Shown here: positions 1-7,392 of the stretch, piece by piece
How positions within the stretch are numbered: position 1 is the first letter of the stretch
Layout of the letters: every line of letters starts with the position of its first letter
Assembly: GCA_030640155.1 (NCBI GenBank)
Contig: DAOWJX010000067.1
Coordinates: 1-21,939 of the forward strand
Reading direction: 5' to 3'
DNA length: 21,939 nt
DNA from: Candidatus Aegiribacteria sp.
GTDB lineage: Bacteria; Fermentibacterota; Fermentibacteria; Fermentibacterales; JCC-6
Notes under the pieces: generated by a model
Told to the model about the DNA's origin: nothing
The model's input: the letters and a program-made list of their open reading frames with translations, nothing else
Databases searched by the model: none
Program-made: the position numbers and the translations under genes

Positions 1-1145
1 AAAATCGCGCTTCGAGGTCCGATTACGATTTTTCTTTTGCCGTGCTTGGCAAGGTTCCAGCTGTCCAGTCTTTCTCCAGGGGTCATCCCGCTGTGAAGTA
101 CCGTGACCAGACCTGGAAACCTTCTGCTGAATCGTGAAACGGTAAGAGGGGTAAGCGATATTTCCGGAACAAGGACAAGGGCATTGCGACCTTTGTTTAT
201 TACTTCGGAGATCGCTCTTAAATACACTTCTGTCTTTCCACTTCCCGTAACACCGTGAAGAAGGAAAACAGAGCCCTTGTTCATACTACCGCAAATGCTC
301 TCCAGCGCAGCTTTCTGCTGTTCTGAGAGTGTTGGAATCCTCTTTTCGCCCTCAATACCGATATTGATCAGAGGTTCTTTGTGCTTTCTTCGATAGAATT
401 CCCTGATGAGCTTCTTGCTAATGAGGGATTTAATAGAGGATTGGTTGGCTCCTGTTGCCAGAAGCAGCTGTCTGCGAGGAACAGCGGCTTCAGAAGTGGC
501 CAGATAAAGCAGAATTTCAGCCTGCTTCGGAGCACGTTTCCTGATCGCCTCAGCTTTCCTGGTCAGGTTCGGACTATCGCCTAGCGGTTCTATCATCCTT
601 TCTCGAACGGGTTCCGGTTCTGACACAGGTTTCCATAATATCTGGATGATTCCGTCCGTCTCCAGCTGAGCAAGATGCTGTTCAAGGGGGAATTGTCTGT
701 CCAGATTGTCTTTCAGTATTCTGACCGGAACCGCCCTTCCCACAGGAAGCAATTCACTGAGCGGGTTAGATGGATCAAGTTTATCAAGAAGTATGACGGT
801 TTTCTCTGCTTTACCTGATATTCCCGGAGGATGCGCAGCGGCCATCATCATTCCAGGAGGTGCCTGATAATATTCGGCAGCCCAATGGACGAGTTCAAGA
901 ATATTCGGAGGAAGCAGAGGAGAGGTGTCCAGTCGTGCAAGGACGTTCTTTATTCTGATGTTCGCTTCGCTGTGGGTTATTCCCCAGATGTATCCGATTA
1001 TCCTGCTTTTACCAAGAGGTACGATGACCCTGCAGCCAATGGGATTTCCGTTATCCATTTCCTCAGGCAGGCGGTAGGTATAAGTGTTCCATAAAGGTCG
1101 GTTAAGGGCTACCTTGATAAGCCGTCCCTGTTTTTCATTGCTCAC
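1..1145 (-). CDS. priA: Primosomal protein N' (PriA helicase), N-terminal part, cut by window edge
   Basis: PriA is the 3'-5' superfamily 2 helicase that recognises stalled forks and reloads the replisome. About 381 residues are present; the rest lies left of the window. The N-terminal stretch VALNRPLWNTYTYRLP followed by GCRVIVPLGKSRIIGYIWG matches the PriA 3'-DNA-binding domain. The Walker A region GVTGSGKTEVYLRA lies near residues 295-308, followed by LVPEISLTPLT and, at the edge, IVIGPRSAIF (usually GTRSA in this family). The start is a GTG at 1145-1143 that overlaps the stop of the upstream amidohydrolase in a GTGA junction, so the two genes are probably co-transcribed and translationally coupled. 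The Shine-Dalgarno is weak (AGGA about 14 nt upstream), which fits coupling. The zinc-binding cysteines of PriA lie beyond the edge and cannot be checked. Confidence 0.95.
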   Translation of the reverse strand, partial: MSNEKQGRLIKVALNRPLWNTYTYRLPEEMDNGNPIGCRVIVPLGKSRIIGYIWGITHSEANIRIKNVLARLDTSPLLPPNILELVHWAAEYYQAPPGMMMAAAHPPGISGKAEKTVILLDKLDPSNPLSELLPVGRAVPVRILKDNLDRQFPLEQHLAQLETDGIIQILWKPVSEPEPVRERMIEPLGDSPNLTRKAEAIRKRAPKQAEILLYLATSEAAVPRRQLLLATGANQSSIKSLISKKLIREFYRRKHKEPLINIGIEGEKRIPTLSEQQKAALESICGSMNKGSVFLLHGVTGSGKTEVYLRAISEVINKGRNALVLVPEISLTPLTVSRFSRRFPGLVTVLHSGMTPGERLDSWNLAKHGKRKIVIGPRSAI

Positions 1146-2458
1146 TGTAATACAGATTTTCCTGATATTTGAAAGGCTCTTTGATAAACTTCCTGCCTGG
1201 CTTTGCCGATTCCCATCGGGAGTTTCGGCAGCGTGGGGAAAAACCCGTCCTGATAGACAATCCTGCCATCGACAATTGTCAGTCTTACCCTTGATGGCCA
1301 ATCCAATTCCAGCAGATACCTTACAGGATCCTCCGCGAGGGTGAGTTCCTCCCATTCTTCATCGGAAGGTTCGATCAGAACCAGATCGGCAGCGTAGCCG
1401 GGTGCTATTATTCCAGTGTTCTCCCAGCCCATGGCATTTGCTGCAGAGGAAGTGATGGAGCGGAACCAGAAATCTGAAGGGAGGGATGACGGAGAACCGG
1501 TTACTGATGCGAGACCCATTGCAAGCCGGGTATCACCTGCCAGGTCTAGACGATTGTTGCATGCCGCTCCATCACTGCCCAGCGTGACACGTATACGTGA
1601 TTCCACAAGACCCGGAATATCTGCGATACCGCTGCCCAGTTTAAGATTTGCCCACGGACAATGTACAACTGTAGTATTCGATTGTACGAGTATCTCCCGT
1701 TCTCCTTCCAGAAGATGAACGCAGTGTGCAAGAAGCGTATCAGGTCCGATGAAACCTCGGTTTTGCAGGTAATGAATATTGCCTCCGGCCTCTACAATGG
1801 AAGGATGATTCATCTCATCTGATGTCTCTGCAGCATGAGTTGTTCTTTTTATTCCTGCTGGAAGGCCTGAAAGCCAGTTCCATATATCATCTGAACAGGA
1901 GAGTGCGAATCTTGGCGCATAAATATAACTGACAAGATCGCCGCAGGCATTTTTTACTCGGTTTGTTTCTTCCTTTAGCCACGAAAGGTTTTCAATGATA
2001 TACTCCGGACCGATATCCATAAGAGCATTACCTGCAAGAGCCCTGATTCCTGAACTTCTGAGGATGTCAATTGCTGTTTCCGAGTGTTTGAGAATACCCA
2101 TATCAAGAAGCCCGGTACATCCTGATGCAAAAAGTTCCCCAAGTGATTGAATAACTGAAACTGCAAGTGTATTTTGTGAATGGGCTCCCTCAAGATGCCA
2201 TATTCTATCGAACAGCCAGGGAAGAAGTGATCGTCCCTCTGCCAAGCCCCGAAAAAGAGTTTGTCCGAGATGAATGTGTGATTGAATAAGGCCAGGTACT
2301 GCGATGCAGTTATTCCATTTTCCATCACAGGATTCTCTTGCTATGGAAGTTATGCTGTCTTTATCCATCTCAATGGAGAAAGCTTCCAGCCTGAGAAATC
2401 CGTCATCCATTATCCCCGCTACGTTATACTTTTGTTTCATGTGCTTATTATGTATCAT
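1142..2458 (-). CDS. Amidohydrolase, ATZ/TRZ / purine-pterin deaminase type
   Basis: A 438-residue metal-dependent hydrolase with a TIM-barrel amidohydrolase fold, probably a cytosolic deaminase of a purine-like ring. Metal ligands are visible in family order: HIH at residues 61-63, H208 in THAAE with E211, H245 in AHCVHL, and D296 in LGSDGAACNNRLD. The last motif resembles S-adenosylhomocysteine/methylthioadenosine deaminases and chlorohydrolases, while PRFALSCS near 182-189 resembles guanine deaminase; the exact substrate cannot be assigned. The C-terminal PGYAADLVLIE and VDGRIVYQDG are the usual composite beta-domain strands. The start could be ATG 2458 or ATG 2440 (MKQKYN); neither has a clear Shine-Dalgarno. 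It overlaps priA by 4 nt at its 3' end and is divergent from the M16 genes across about 117 bp. Confidence 0.85.
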   Translation of the reverse strand: MIHNKHMKQKYNVAGIMDDGFLRLEAFSIEMDKDSITSIARESCDGKWNNCIAVPGLIQSHIHLGQTLFRGLAEGRSLLPWLFDRIWHLEGAHSQNTLAVSVIQSLGELFASGCTGLLDMGILKHSETAIDILRSSGIRALAGNALMDIGPEYIIENLSWLKEETNRVKNACGDLVSYIYAPRFALSCSDDIWNWLSGLPAGIKRTTHAAETSDEMNHPSIVEAGGNIHYLQNRGFIGPDTLLAHCVHLLEGEREILVQSNTTVVHCPWANLKLGSGIADIPGLVESRIRVTLGSDGAACNNRLDLAGDTRLAMGLASVTGSPSSLPSDFWFRSITSSAANAMGWENTGIIAPGYAADLVLIEPSDEEWEELTLAEDPVRYLLELDWPSRVRLTIVDGRIVYQDGFFPTLPKLPMGIGKARQEVYQRAFQISGKSVLQ

Positions 2459-2562
2459 TTCCAGTCCATATGAAAACAGTTATACGAATTCTGGGACAGT
2501 TTAAGGCGTTCTTATTAGATTCACTATTGCCCGATTTTAAGGATACTCCCTTTATTCTCAGT

Positions 2563-2569
2563 AAAGGAG
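2563..2569 (+). promoter_or_regulatory. Ribosome binding site of the first M16 gene
   Basis: AAAGGAG followed by 6 nt and ATG at 2576. It fixes the start of the M16 peptidase and shows the consensus Shine-Dalgarno used in this genome. Confidence 0.8.
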
Positions 2570-2575
2570 CTTTCA

Positions 2576-3892
2576 ATGAAAAGTGGAATCCTGCTGTTGA
2601 TTCTTGTTGCCTCATTTGCATCAGCAGCTGAATTTGAGGTCAGGCATCTGGATAATGACCTGACTGTAATAGTCAGTTCTGATGATATATCACCTGTAGT
2701 AACAATCTGCATTGCGGTGAAGACCGGTGCGACATGTGAGACTCCTGAAACAAACGGTCTTGCTCATTTCTACGAGCATATGTTTTTCAAGGGGAATTCC
2801 GCTCTCCCAGATCAAACCATATATAGACAGAGAATGGGAGAACTGGGGATTATTAACAATGGCGCAACTTCTACTGAAAGGGTCTGGTACCACATCACCC
2901 TTGGCAGTGATAATTTTGAAGAGGGATTGCAGTTCATGTTCGATGCCATCACTTCCCCGCTTTTCGACATGGAGGAGATGGAACGTGAGCGTGATGTCAT
3001 AATGAACGAGTACGAGCGGAACACGAGCCACCCGCTCTGGCTTTTATGGCTGGCCCAGGAGCAGGTTATCTACGCTGACGCTCCCTGGAGACAGAGTGCG
3101 ATAGGTGTGCCTGAAGTAATAAAGGCAGCCGCGCCTCCCGCCATGGAATACTTTCAGGAGATGTACTACACTCCTGATAATTCCGCTCTCATCATTGCCG
3201 GGGATGTGGATTACGAAGAGGCTTTCATGCTTGCGGAAGAGGTGTTTTCTCCATGGGAGTACGGAGGTCGAAGTAATTACGACATACTGCCGCGGCTTAT
3301 CAGTATAGAAAGCGATACTACAGTATATGTGGACAGCCCCTCAGGAGCAGGATACGTTTCAGTCATCTTTGAAGGACCATCAATATCTACTGACCCCGAA
3401 GCGAGTTATCCGGCTGATGTATGGGGATCATACCTGGGTCTGATGAGCAGAGAGTACTATACGGATCTCGTTACAAATGGTCCTTTCATCAGTATTTCCG
3501 GCTCTTATTACACTCAGCGTTTCTCACCCAGGATTTCGTTTGGCGGTATGGTTCATCCCGATCGAGCTGAAGGAGCACTGAACCTTCTGCTTGAAGAAAT
3601 CGAGCAGCTGCAATCACCTGATTATTACGATACCGAAGGCTTGATCCTTGCAAAGGAAGAACTTGACCGGCACCGGATAATGGCGGAGGAGACTTCCCAG
3701 GATGTAGCTATAGAATCGCTGCCATTCTGGTGGGTTGTAGCGGGAAACCTGGAATATTACTCGACTTATTCTGACAGCATTAACGCAGTTGAACAGGAAG
3801 ATATTAACTCTTTCCTGGAAACCTGGATAAAGGGGAGACCGCACGCTGCATTTATCATGATGCCCCTTGATGCAGAGGGGGGTCAGCAATGA
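2576..3892 (+). CDS. Secreted M16-family zinc peptidase, catalytic subunit
   Basis: A 438-residue half-size M16 (pitrilysin/processing-peptidase-like) metallopeptidase. An N-terminal signal peptide (MKSGILLLILVASFASAAEF) sends it across the inner membrane. The inverted zinc motif HxxEH is at H64-F-Y-E67-H68 in GLAHFYEHMFFKG, and E145 in ERDVIMNEYERN gives the HxxEH-X76-E spacing of active M16 enzymes. The C-terminal half is more divergent and lacks a clear copy of the conserved R/Y substrate-binding pair. The next gene, overlapping by ATGA, encodes a second M16 subunit without the zinc motif but with R/Y-like residues, so the two probably form a heterodimer with a shared active site, as described for bacterial M16B pairs. 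The substrate is unknown; periplasmic peptides are likely. The start is supported by AAAGGAG 6 nt upstream. Confidence 0.92.
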   Translation: MKSGILLLILVASFASAAEFEVRHLDNDLTVIVSSDDISPVVTICIAVKTGATCETPETNGLAHFYEHMFFKGNSALPDQTIYRQRMGELGIINNGATSTERVWYHITLGSDNFEEGLQFMFDAITSPLFDMEEMERERDVIMNEYERNTSHPLWLLWLAQEQVIYADAPWRQSAIGVPEVIKAAAPPAMEYFQEMYYTPDNSALIIAGDVDYEEAFMLAEEVFSPWEYGGRSNYDILPRLISIESDTTVYVDSPSGAGYVSVIFEGPSISTDPEASYPADVWGSYLGLMSREYYTDLVTNGPFISISGSYYTQRFSPRISFGGMVHPDRAEGALNLLLEEIEQLQSPDYYDTEGLILAKEELDRHRIMAEETSQDVAIESLPFWWVVAGNLEYYSTYSDSINAVEQEDINSFLETWIKGRPHAAFIMMPLDAEGGQQ

Positions 3893-5196
3893 GAATATCC
3901 GTATCAATTATCCTGACTGTTCTTGCCGGTTCAACCCTTGCTGTCATACCGGAGAATGTTGAAGAGTTCACGCTATCCAATGGTATTCCGGTTATCACTA
4001 GAACAATTGATAATAACGATATAGAGGGGCTTTCTCTCTTCCTGATCGGTGGATCCAGAGCCCTGACGGAGGAGACTCAGGGGCTTGAACGTTTCGCCCT
4101 CGAATGCGCGATGATGGGTTCAGGTGAATATCCCGGACCTGTCTGGCGCGAACTCATGGATAAGACACAGGCGGAATGGACCAGCAGTTTTAATTACGAT
4201 TTCAGCCGATATCATCTGCGCTGCGTGAAGGACGATCTGTCTGTACTTCTATCAGCCTTTGGCGACTGCCTGCTCAACCCGGAGTTCAGTTCACAGGCAG
4301 TTGAACAGGTGCGTGAAAGTTTCATTCAGGATCTTCAGGAGAAATACTACAGTCCTGACAGCTGGATCTGGTTCGTGGCAAATGATGCTTTCATGCCCGG
4401 GCACACTTACAGAAATGTGCCGGATGGAATCGAGGAAACAGTTGCCGGTTTCACAATAGATGAAGCGAAAGTTATGCTTGATGAGAGAATTCGATCCGGT
4501 AATATCCTTATAACCCATGCCGGACCTACAGATTCTGAAGAATTGAAAGAGATGCTTGAGGATGCCTTTGGTGATATTCCAGAAGGTGGTCAGGAGTATG
4601 AACCTGTAGAGATATTCTTTGTTCCGTTCGATACAGTTGTAGTGCAGCACAGACAGATACCCACTGCTTACGCTGTCGTAAAATTCAATGCCCCGCCACA
4701 GGGACATGAGGATCTGCTCCCATTCCGGGCAGCTCTGACTGCGGTCGATGATCTGCTCTGGCAGGTACTGAGAACTGATAACGCTCTGACCTATGCTACA
4801 TTTTCCGGCACATCGAGTTACCAGCAGAACTGGGGTTACATGTATGTCAGCTCTCCACAACCTGTACTGGCCTGTTCCCTGATGGCCGGAGTTCTTGCAG
4901 ACGCGATCGAAAACCCGATGGATGCAGATGTTGTCAGAGGAACAATTGAGAAGAGCAGAACACTGGAAAGCATGAGGGCTGCAAGCAAGGATACTCAATG
5001 CTGGATGATGGGCAGTTTCGAAATCAGTACAGGTGACTGGCGGAATGCCTATACCGTTTTTAATGATATCGAGGATCTGACTCCTGAGGATCTCAGAGAC
5101 GTTCTCGATAAATGGGTCGGCAACGGGGGCTGGGGTATTATTGCTGATACCACTGCAATCCCTGCCGAACAGCTTCAGCCATGGTCTCTTCACTGA
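3889..5196 (+). CDS. M16-family peptidase-like protein, non-catalytic partner
   Basis: A 435-residue secreted M16 homologue (signal peptide MRISVSIILTVLAGSTLA). The family pattern FTLSNGIPVITRTIDN, then LFLIGGSRALTEETQGLERFALECAMMG, is intact, but the zinc-binding HxxEH is replaced: R68 stands where the first histidine should be, and neither E nor the second H is kept. In the C-terminal half, QVLRTDNALTYATFSG matches the conserved arginine/tyrosine region that M16 enzymes use to hold the substrate. This fits an inactive subunit that completes the active site of the upstream catalytic protein. It starts with an ATGA overlap on the upstream stop, which suggests equimolar synthesis. A lipoprotein gene follows after 10 nt. 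Confidence 0.9.
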   Translation: MRISVSIILTVLAGSTLAVIPENVEEFTLSNGIPVITRTIDNNDIEGLSLFLIGGSRALTEETQGLERFALECAMMGSGEYPGPVWRELMDKTQAEWTSSFNYDFSRYHLRCVKDDLSVLLSAFGDCLLNPEFSSQAVEQVRESFIQDLQEKYYSPDSWIWFVANDAFMPGHTYRNVPDGIEETVAGFTIDEAKVMLDERIRSGNILITHAGPTDSEELKEMLEDAFGDIPEGGQEYEPVEIFFVPFDTVVVQHRQIPTAYAVVKFNAPPQGHEDLLPFRAALTAVDDLLWQVLRTDNALTYATFSGTSSYQQNWGYMYVSSPQPVLACSLMAGVLADAIENPMDADVVRGTIEKSRTLESMRAASKDTQCWMMGSFEISTGDWRNAYTVFNDIEDLTPEDLRDVLDKWVGNGGWGIIADTTAIPAEQLQPWSLH

Positions 5197-5201
5197 AGGA
5201 G
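5195..5201 (+). promoter_or_regulatory. Ribosome binding site deciding the lipoprotein start
   Basis: GAAGGAG lies 5 nt before ATG 5207, directly after the M16 stop codon. It favours 5207 over the in-frame ATG at 5141, which lies inside the upstream gene. Confidence 0.75.
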
Positions 5202-5206
5202 TGAAT

Positions 5207-5542
5207 ATGAAATATCTCTTGGCAGCTGGATTCCTGCTTATGGCATGTGGAACTGCTGAAAGCACTGAAAACAGCACTGACGATTATGTGCAATACACCG
5301 GTTCAATAGAGGTTATAGCTCCCGGATCACGCTCTGAAACAGTCCTTCTGGAGGATATTGATACTGGCGAGAAGTTCGCCCTGGTTGGTGATATTGCCAG
5401 GGAATTATCGCAACAGTACGGTATGACGGTTATAATTACTGCCATTCCTACAGAAGAGGGATGGTCTATTCGCCCTGAACTCCAGAAACTCAGGATTATC
5501 GAATATGTTCTGATGATACCTGAAAGAGAGACAGACGAGTAA
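5207..5542 (+). CDS. Small lipoprotein of unknown function
   Basis: A 111-residue predicted lipoprotein. MKYLLAAGFLLMACGTAES is a short lipoprotein signal peptide with a lipobox-like LMAC, so C15 would be acylated and the mature protein anchored to the outer or inner membrane. The mature part opens with a Ser/Thr/Glu-rich linker, then a compact region of alternating beta-like strands (GSIEVIAPGSRSETVLLEDI, EKFALVGDIARELSQQYG, VIITAIPTEEGWS, LRIIEYVLM). This looks like a small barrel, but I do not recognise the family. It sits 10 nt after the second M16 gene and 50 nt before the ABC exporter genes on the same strand, so it may be an accessory of either. An earlier in-frame ATG at 5141 would lose the signal peptide position and is not preferred. 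Confidence 0.8.
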   Translation: MKYLLAAGFLLMACGTAESTENSTDDYVQYTGSIEVIAPGSRSETVLLEDIDTGEKFALVGDIARELSQQYGMTVIITAIPTEEGWSIRPELQKLRIIEYVLMIPERETDE

Positions 5543-5580
5543 TTCCTGTTTGAATCTGAATACTTTGGTGAATATGTGTT

Positions 5581-5587
5581 GAAAGGA
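5581..5587 (+). promoter_or_regulatory. Ribosome binding site for a TTG start
   Basis: GAAAGGA followed by 5 nt and TTG at 5593. No ATG or GTG in frame is better placed ahead of the first transporter helix, so TTG is taken as the start of the ABC gene. Confidence 0.65.
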
Positions 5588-5592
5588 ATTCT

Positions 5593-7392
5593 TTGAATTC
5601 AAAATCAGATAAGAAAGGTTTGGATAAATCCAGCCTGAAGCTTCTTGTGCGGAGAGTGATTAATCACAGGAAGGCTATAGGGTTTGGACTGATCACCCTT
5701 ATTATCGTTGACGCGCTGCAGCTTATTATCCCCCAGATCTTCAAGAGAGTGATCGATTCCCTTGCAAGCGGAATGGCGACTTCCGGACAGATCCTGATAC
5801 TGGGACTTGCCGTTCTCGGAATCTACATCCTCATGGGAGTTTTCAGATTTTTCTGGAGATACCTCGTTATCGGAGCCAGTCACAGGATTGACAGGAATAT
5901 AAGGCAGGAACTCTACGATCATCTCCAGACCTTATCACCCCAGTACTATGATCAGACCAAGGTCGGGGATATAATGGCGCACGCCACAAATGATATCAGT
6001 GCTGTCCGAATGGCTACAGGTATCGCTACTATAGCTTCATTTGACGCTATCTTTCTTTCTTTATCCAGTGTTACGATCATGATTATCATGAACTGGAAAC
6101 TGACACTTCTGACCATGATCCCGTTGCCGTTAATCGCTCTCATGATGCTGAAATTCGGTAAGCTTATTCATAAGCGTTTTGAATCTGTTCAAGAGGCATT
6201 CTCCACACTTACGGAAAAGGCTCAGGAATCACTCTCAGGTGTGCGTGTAATCAAGGCATATGGTGATGAGGAATCCGAAAACAGGTTCTTTGCCGGGAAA
6301 GCTGAAGAATGCGTTTCGCAGAATGTCAAACTCGCCAGGATATGGGGCATGTTCCAGCCGATGATAGGAGCCCTGGCCATGGCCAGCATGGCGATTCTCC
6401 TGGGTGCCGGCGGTGCAATGGTCATCAGGGGAACGATATCTCTTGGAGAGTTCGTTGCGTTCTCAAGCTATCTCATGATGCTTATCTGGCCCATGATTGC
6501 AATTGGATGGGTGGTAAATCTTCTTCAAAGAGGAGCTGCAAGCATGGGGCGCCTGCAGAAGATATTTACCACAGTACCGGATATTCTTGACGGGGGAAAC
6601 AGCATTTCACCGGAGCCAGTCATTTCTGTTGAACACCTCTCATTCACATACCCCGGGACTGATGCGGAAGTACTCAAGGATATTTCGTTCAACCTGCCCG
6701 TAGGAGGCACTCTTGGTGTTGTCGGGCGAACCGGCTCCGGCAAGACCACTCTGGTGGAGCTGTTAATGAGATTGTACGACCCGCCTGAGGGAACTGTTTT
6801 CGTCGGCGGTGTTGATGTAAAGGACATGAAGCTTTCGAAGATTCGAGGCATGTTCGGATATGTTCCCCAGGAAACCTTCCTTTTTGCGATGTCCATTGCT
6901 GAGAATATCTCATTCGGGACAGATGGTATACCTTCTGAAAGAATCAGTGAACTCGCCCGTATTGTGGATATTGCATCTGAGATCGAAGATTTTTCAGATG
7001 GGTATGATACAATGGTTGGTGAACGCGGAGTTACATTGTCCGGAGGGCAGAAACAGCGTGTTGCTATTGCCCGTGCCCTTGCGGTCACACCGAAAATACT
7101 TGTACTGGATGATTCGCTCTCCAGTGTTGATACAGAAACTGAAGCGGCGATTCTCTCCCGTCTCAGACATGAAATCAGAAATCTCACCTCCATACTTATC
7201 GCGCACAGGATAAGTACGATTCAGAACGCCGACCACATTATTGTAATTGATCATGGCAGGGTCGTTGAGCAGGGAACCCATGCGGAACTTCTCAGGCACG
7301 AGGGCTTCTACACAGAACTTTACAGGATGCAGCAGCTGGAGGAAGAGGCAATTAAGGAAGATATAGCAGGCCTCGAGGGGGGTGAGGACTGA
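5593..7392 (+). CDS. ABC exporter half-transporter (TM287/BmrC-like, degenerate catalytic site)
   Basis: A 599-residue type IV ABC exporter subunit: a six-helix transmembrane domain (about residues 25-310) fused to a nucleotide-binding domain (about 340-580). Visible motifs are Walker A GRTGSGKT (378-385), Q-loop YVPQETF, canonical signature LSGGQ (482-486), Walker B ILVLDD (502-507) and the H-loop IAHR (H538). The residue after the Walker B aspartate is D507 instead of the catalytic glutamate, as in the degenerate-site subunit of heterodimeric exporters such as TM287/288 and BmrCD. The next gene has the glutamate but an altered signature, so the two complement each other. Unlike TM287, as I recall it, the switch histidine is kept. 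The stop overlaps the next ATG by 1 nt (TGATG). The substrate cannot be read from sequence; lipids, drugs or peptides are possible. Confidence 0.92.
   Translation: MNSKSDKKGLDKSSLKLLVRRVINHRKAIGFGLITLIIVDALQLIIPQIFKRVIDSLASGMATSGQILILGLAVLGIYILMGVFRFFWRYLVIGASHRIDRNIRQELYDHLQTLSPQYYDQTKVGDIMAHATNDISAVRMATGIATIASFDAIFLSLSSVTIMIIMNWKLTLLTMIPLPLIALMMLKFGKLIHKRFESVQEAFSTLTEKAQESLSGVRVIKAYGDEESENRFFAGKAEECVSQNVKLARIWGMFQPMIGALAMASMAILLGAGGAMVIRGTISLGEFVAFSSYLMMLIWPMIAIGWVVNLLQRGAASMGRLQKIFTTVPDILDGGNSISPEPVISVEHLSFTYPGTDAEVLKDISFNLPVGGTLGVVGRTGSGKTTLVELLMRLYDPPEGTVFVGGVDVKDMKLSKIRGMFGYVPQETFLFAMSIAENISFGTDGIPSERISELARIVDIASEIEDFSDGYDTMVGERGVTLSGGQKQRVAIARALAVTPKILVLDDSLSSVDTETEAAILSRLRHEIRNLTSILIAHRISTIQNADHIIVIDHGRVVEQGTHAELLRHEGFYTELYRMQQLEEEAIKEDIAGLEGGED

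Noticed and set aside
2459..2575. Defined promoters in the divergent gap between the amidohydrolase and M16 genes
   Set aside because: Only weak -35/-10 pairs with poor spacing could be found in either direction; promoters must exist but I cannot place them.
4291..5277. 328-codon minus-strand open frame
   Set aside because: It lies entirely opposite the second M16 gene and the lipoprotein start, with no family motifs and cysteine-rich nonsense composition.
6525..7193. 222-codon minus-strand open frame
   Set aside because: Antisense shadow of the ABC nucleotide-binding domain; the Ser/Arg/Pro-rich composition is typical of a shadow.
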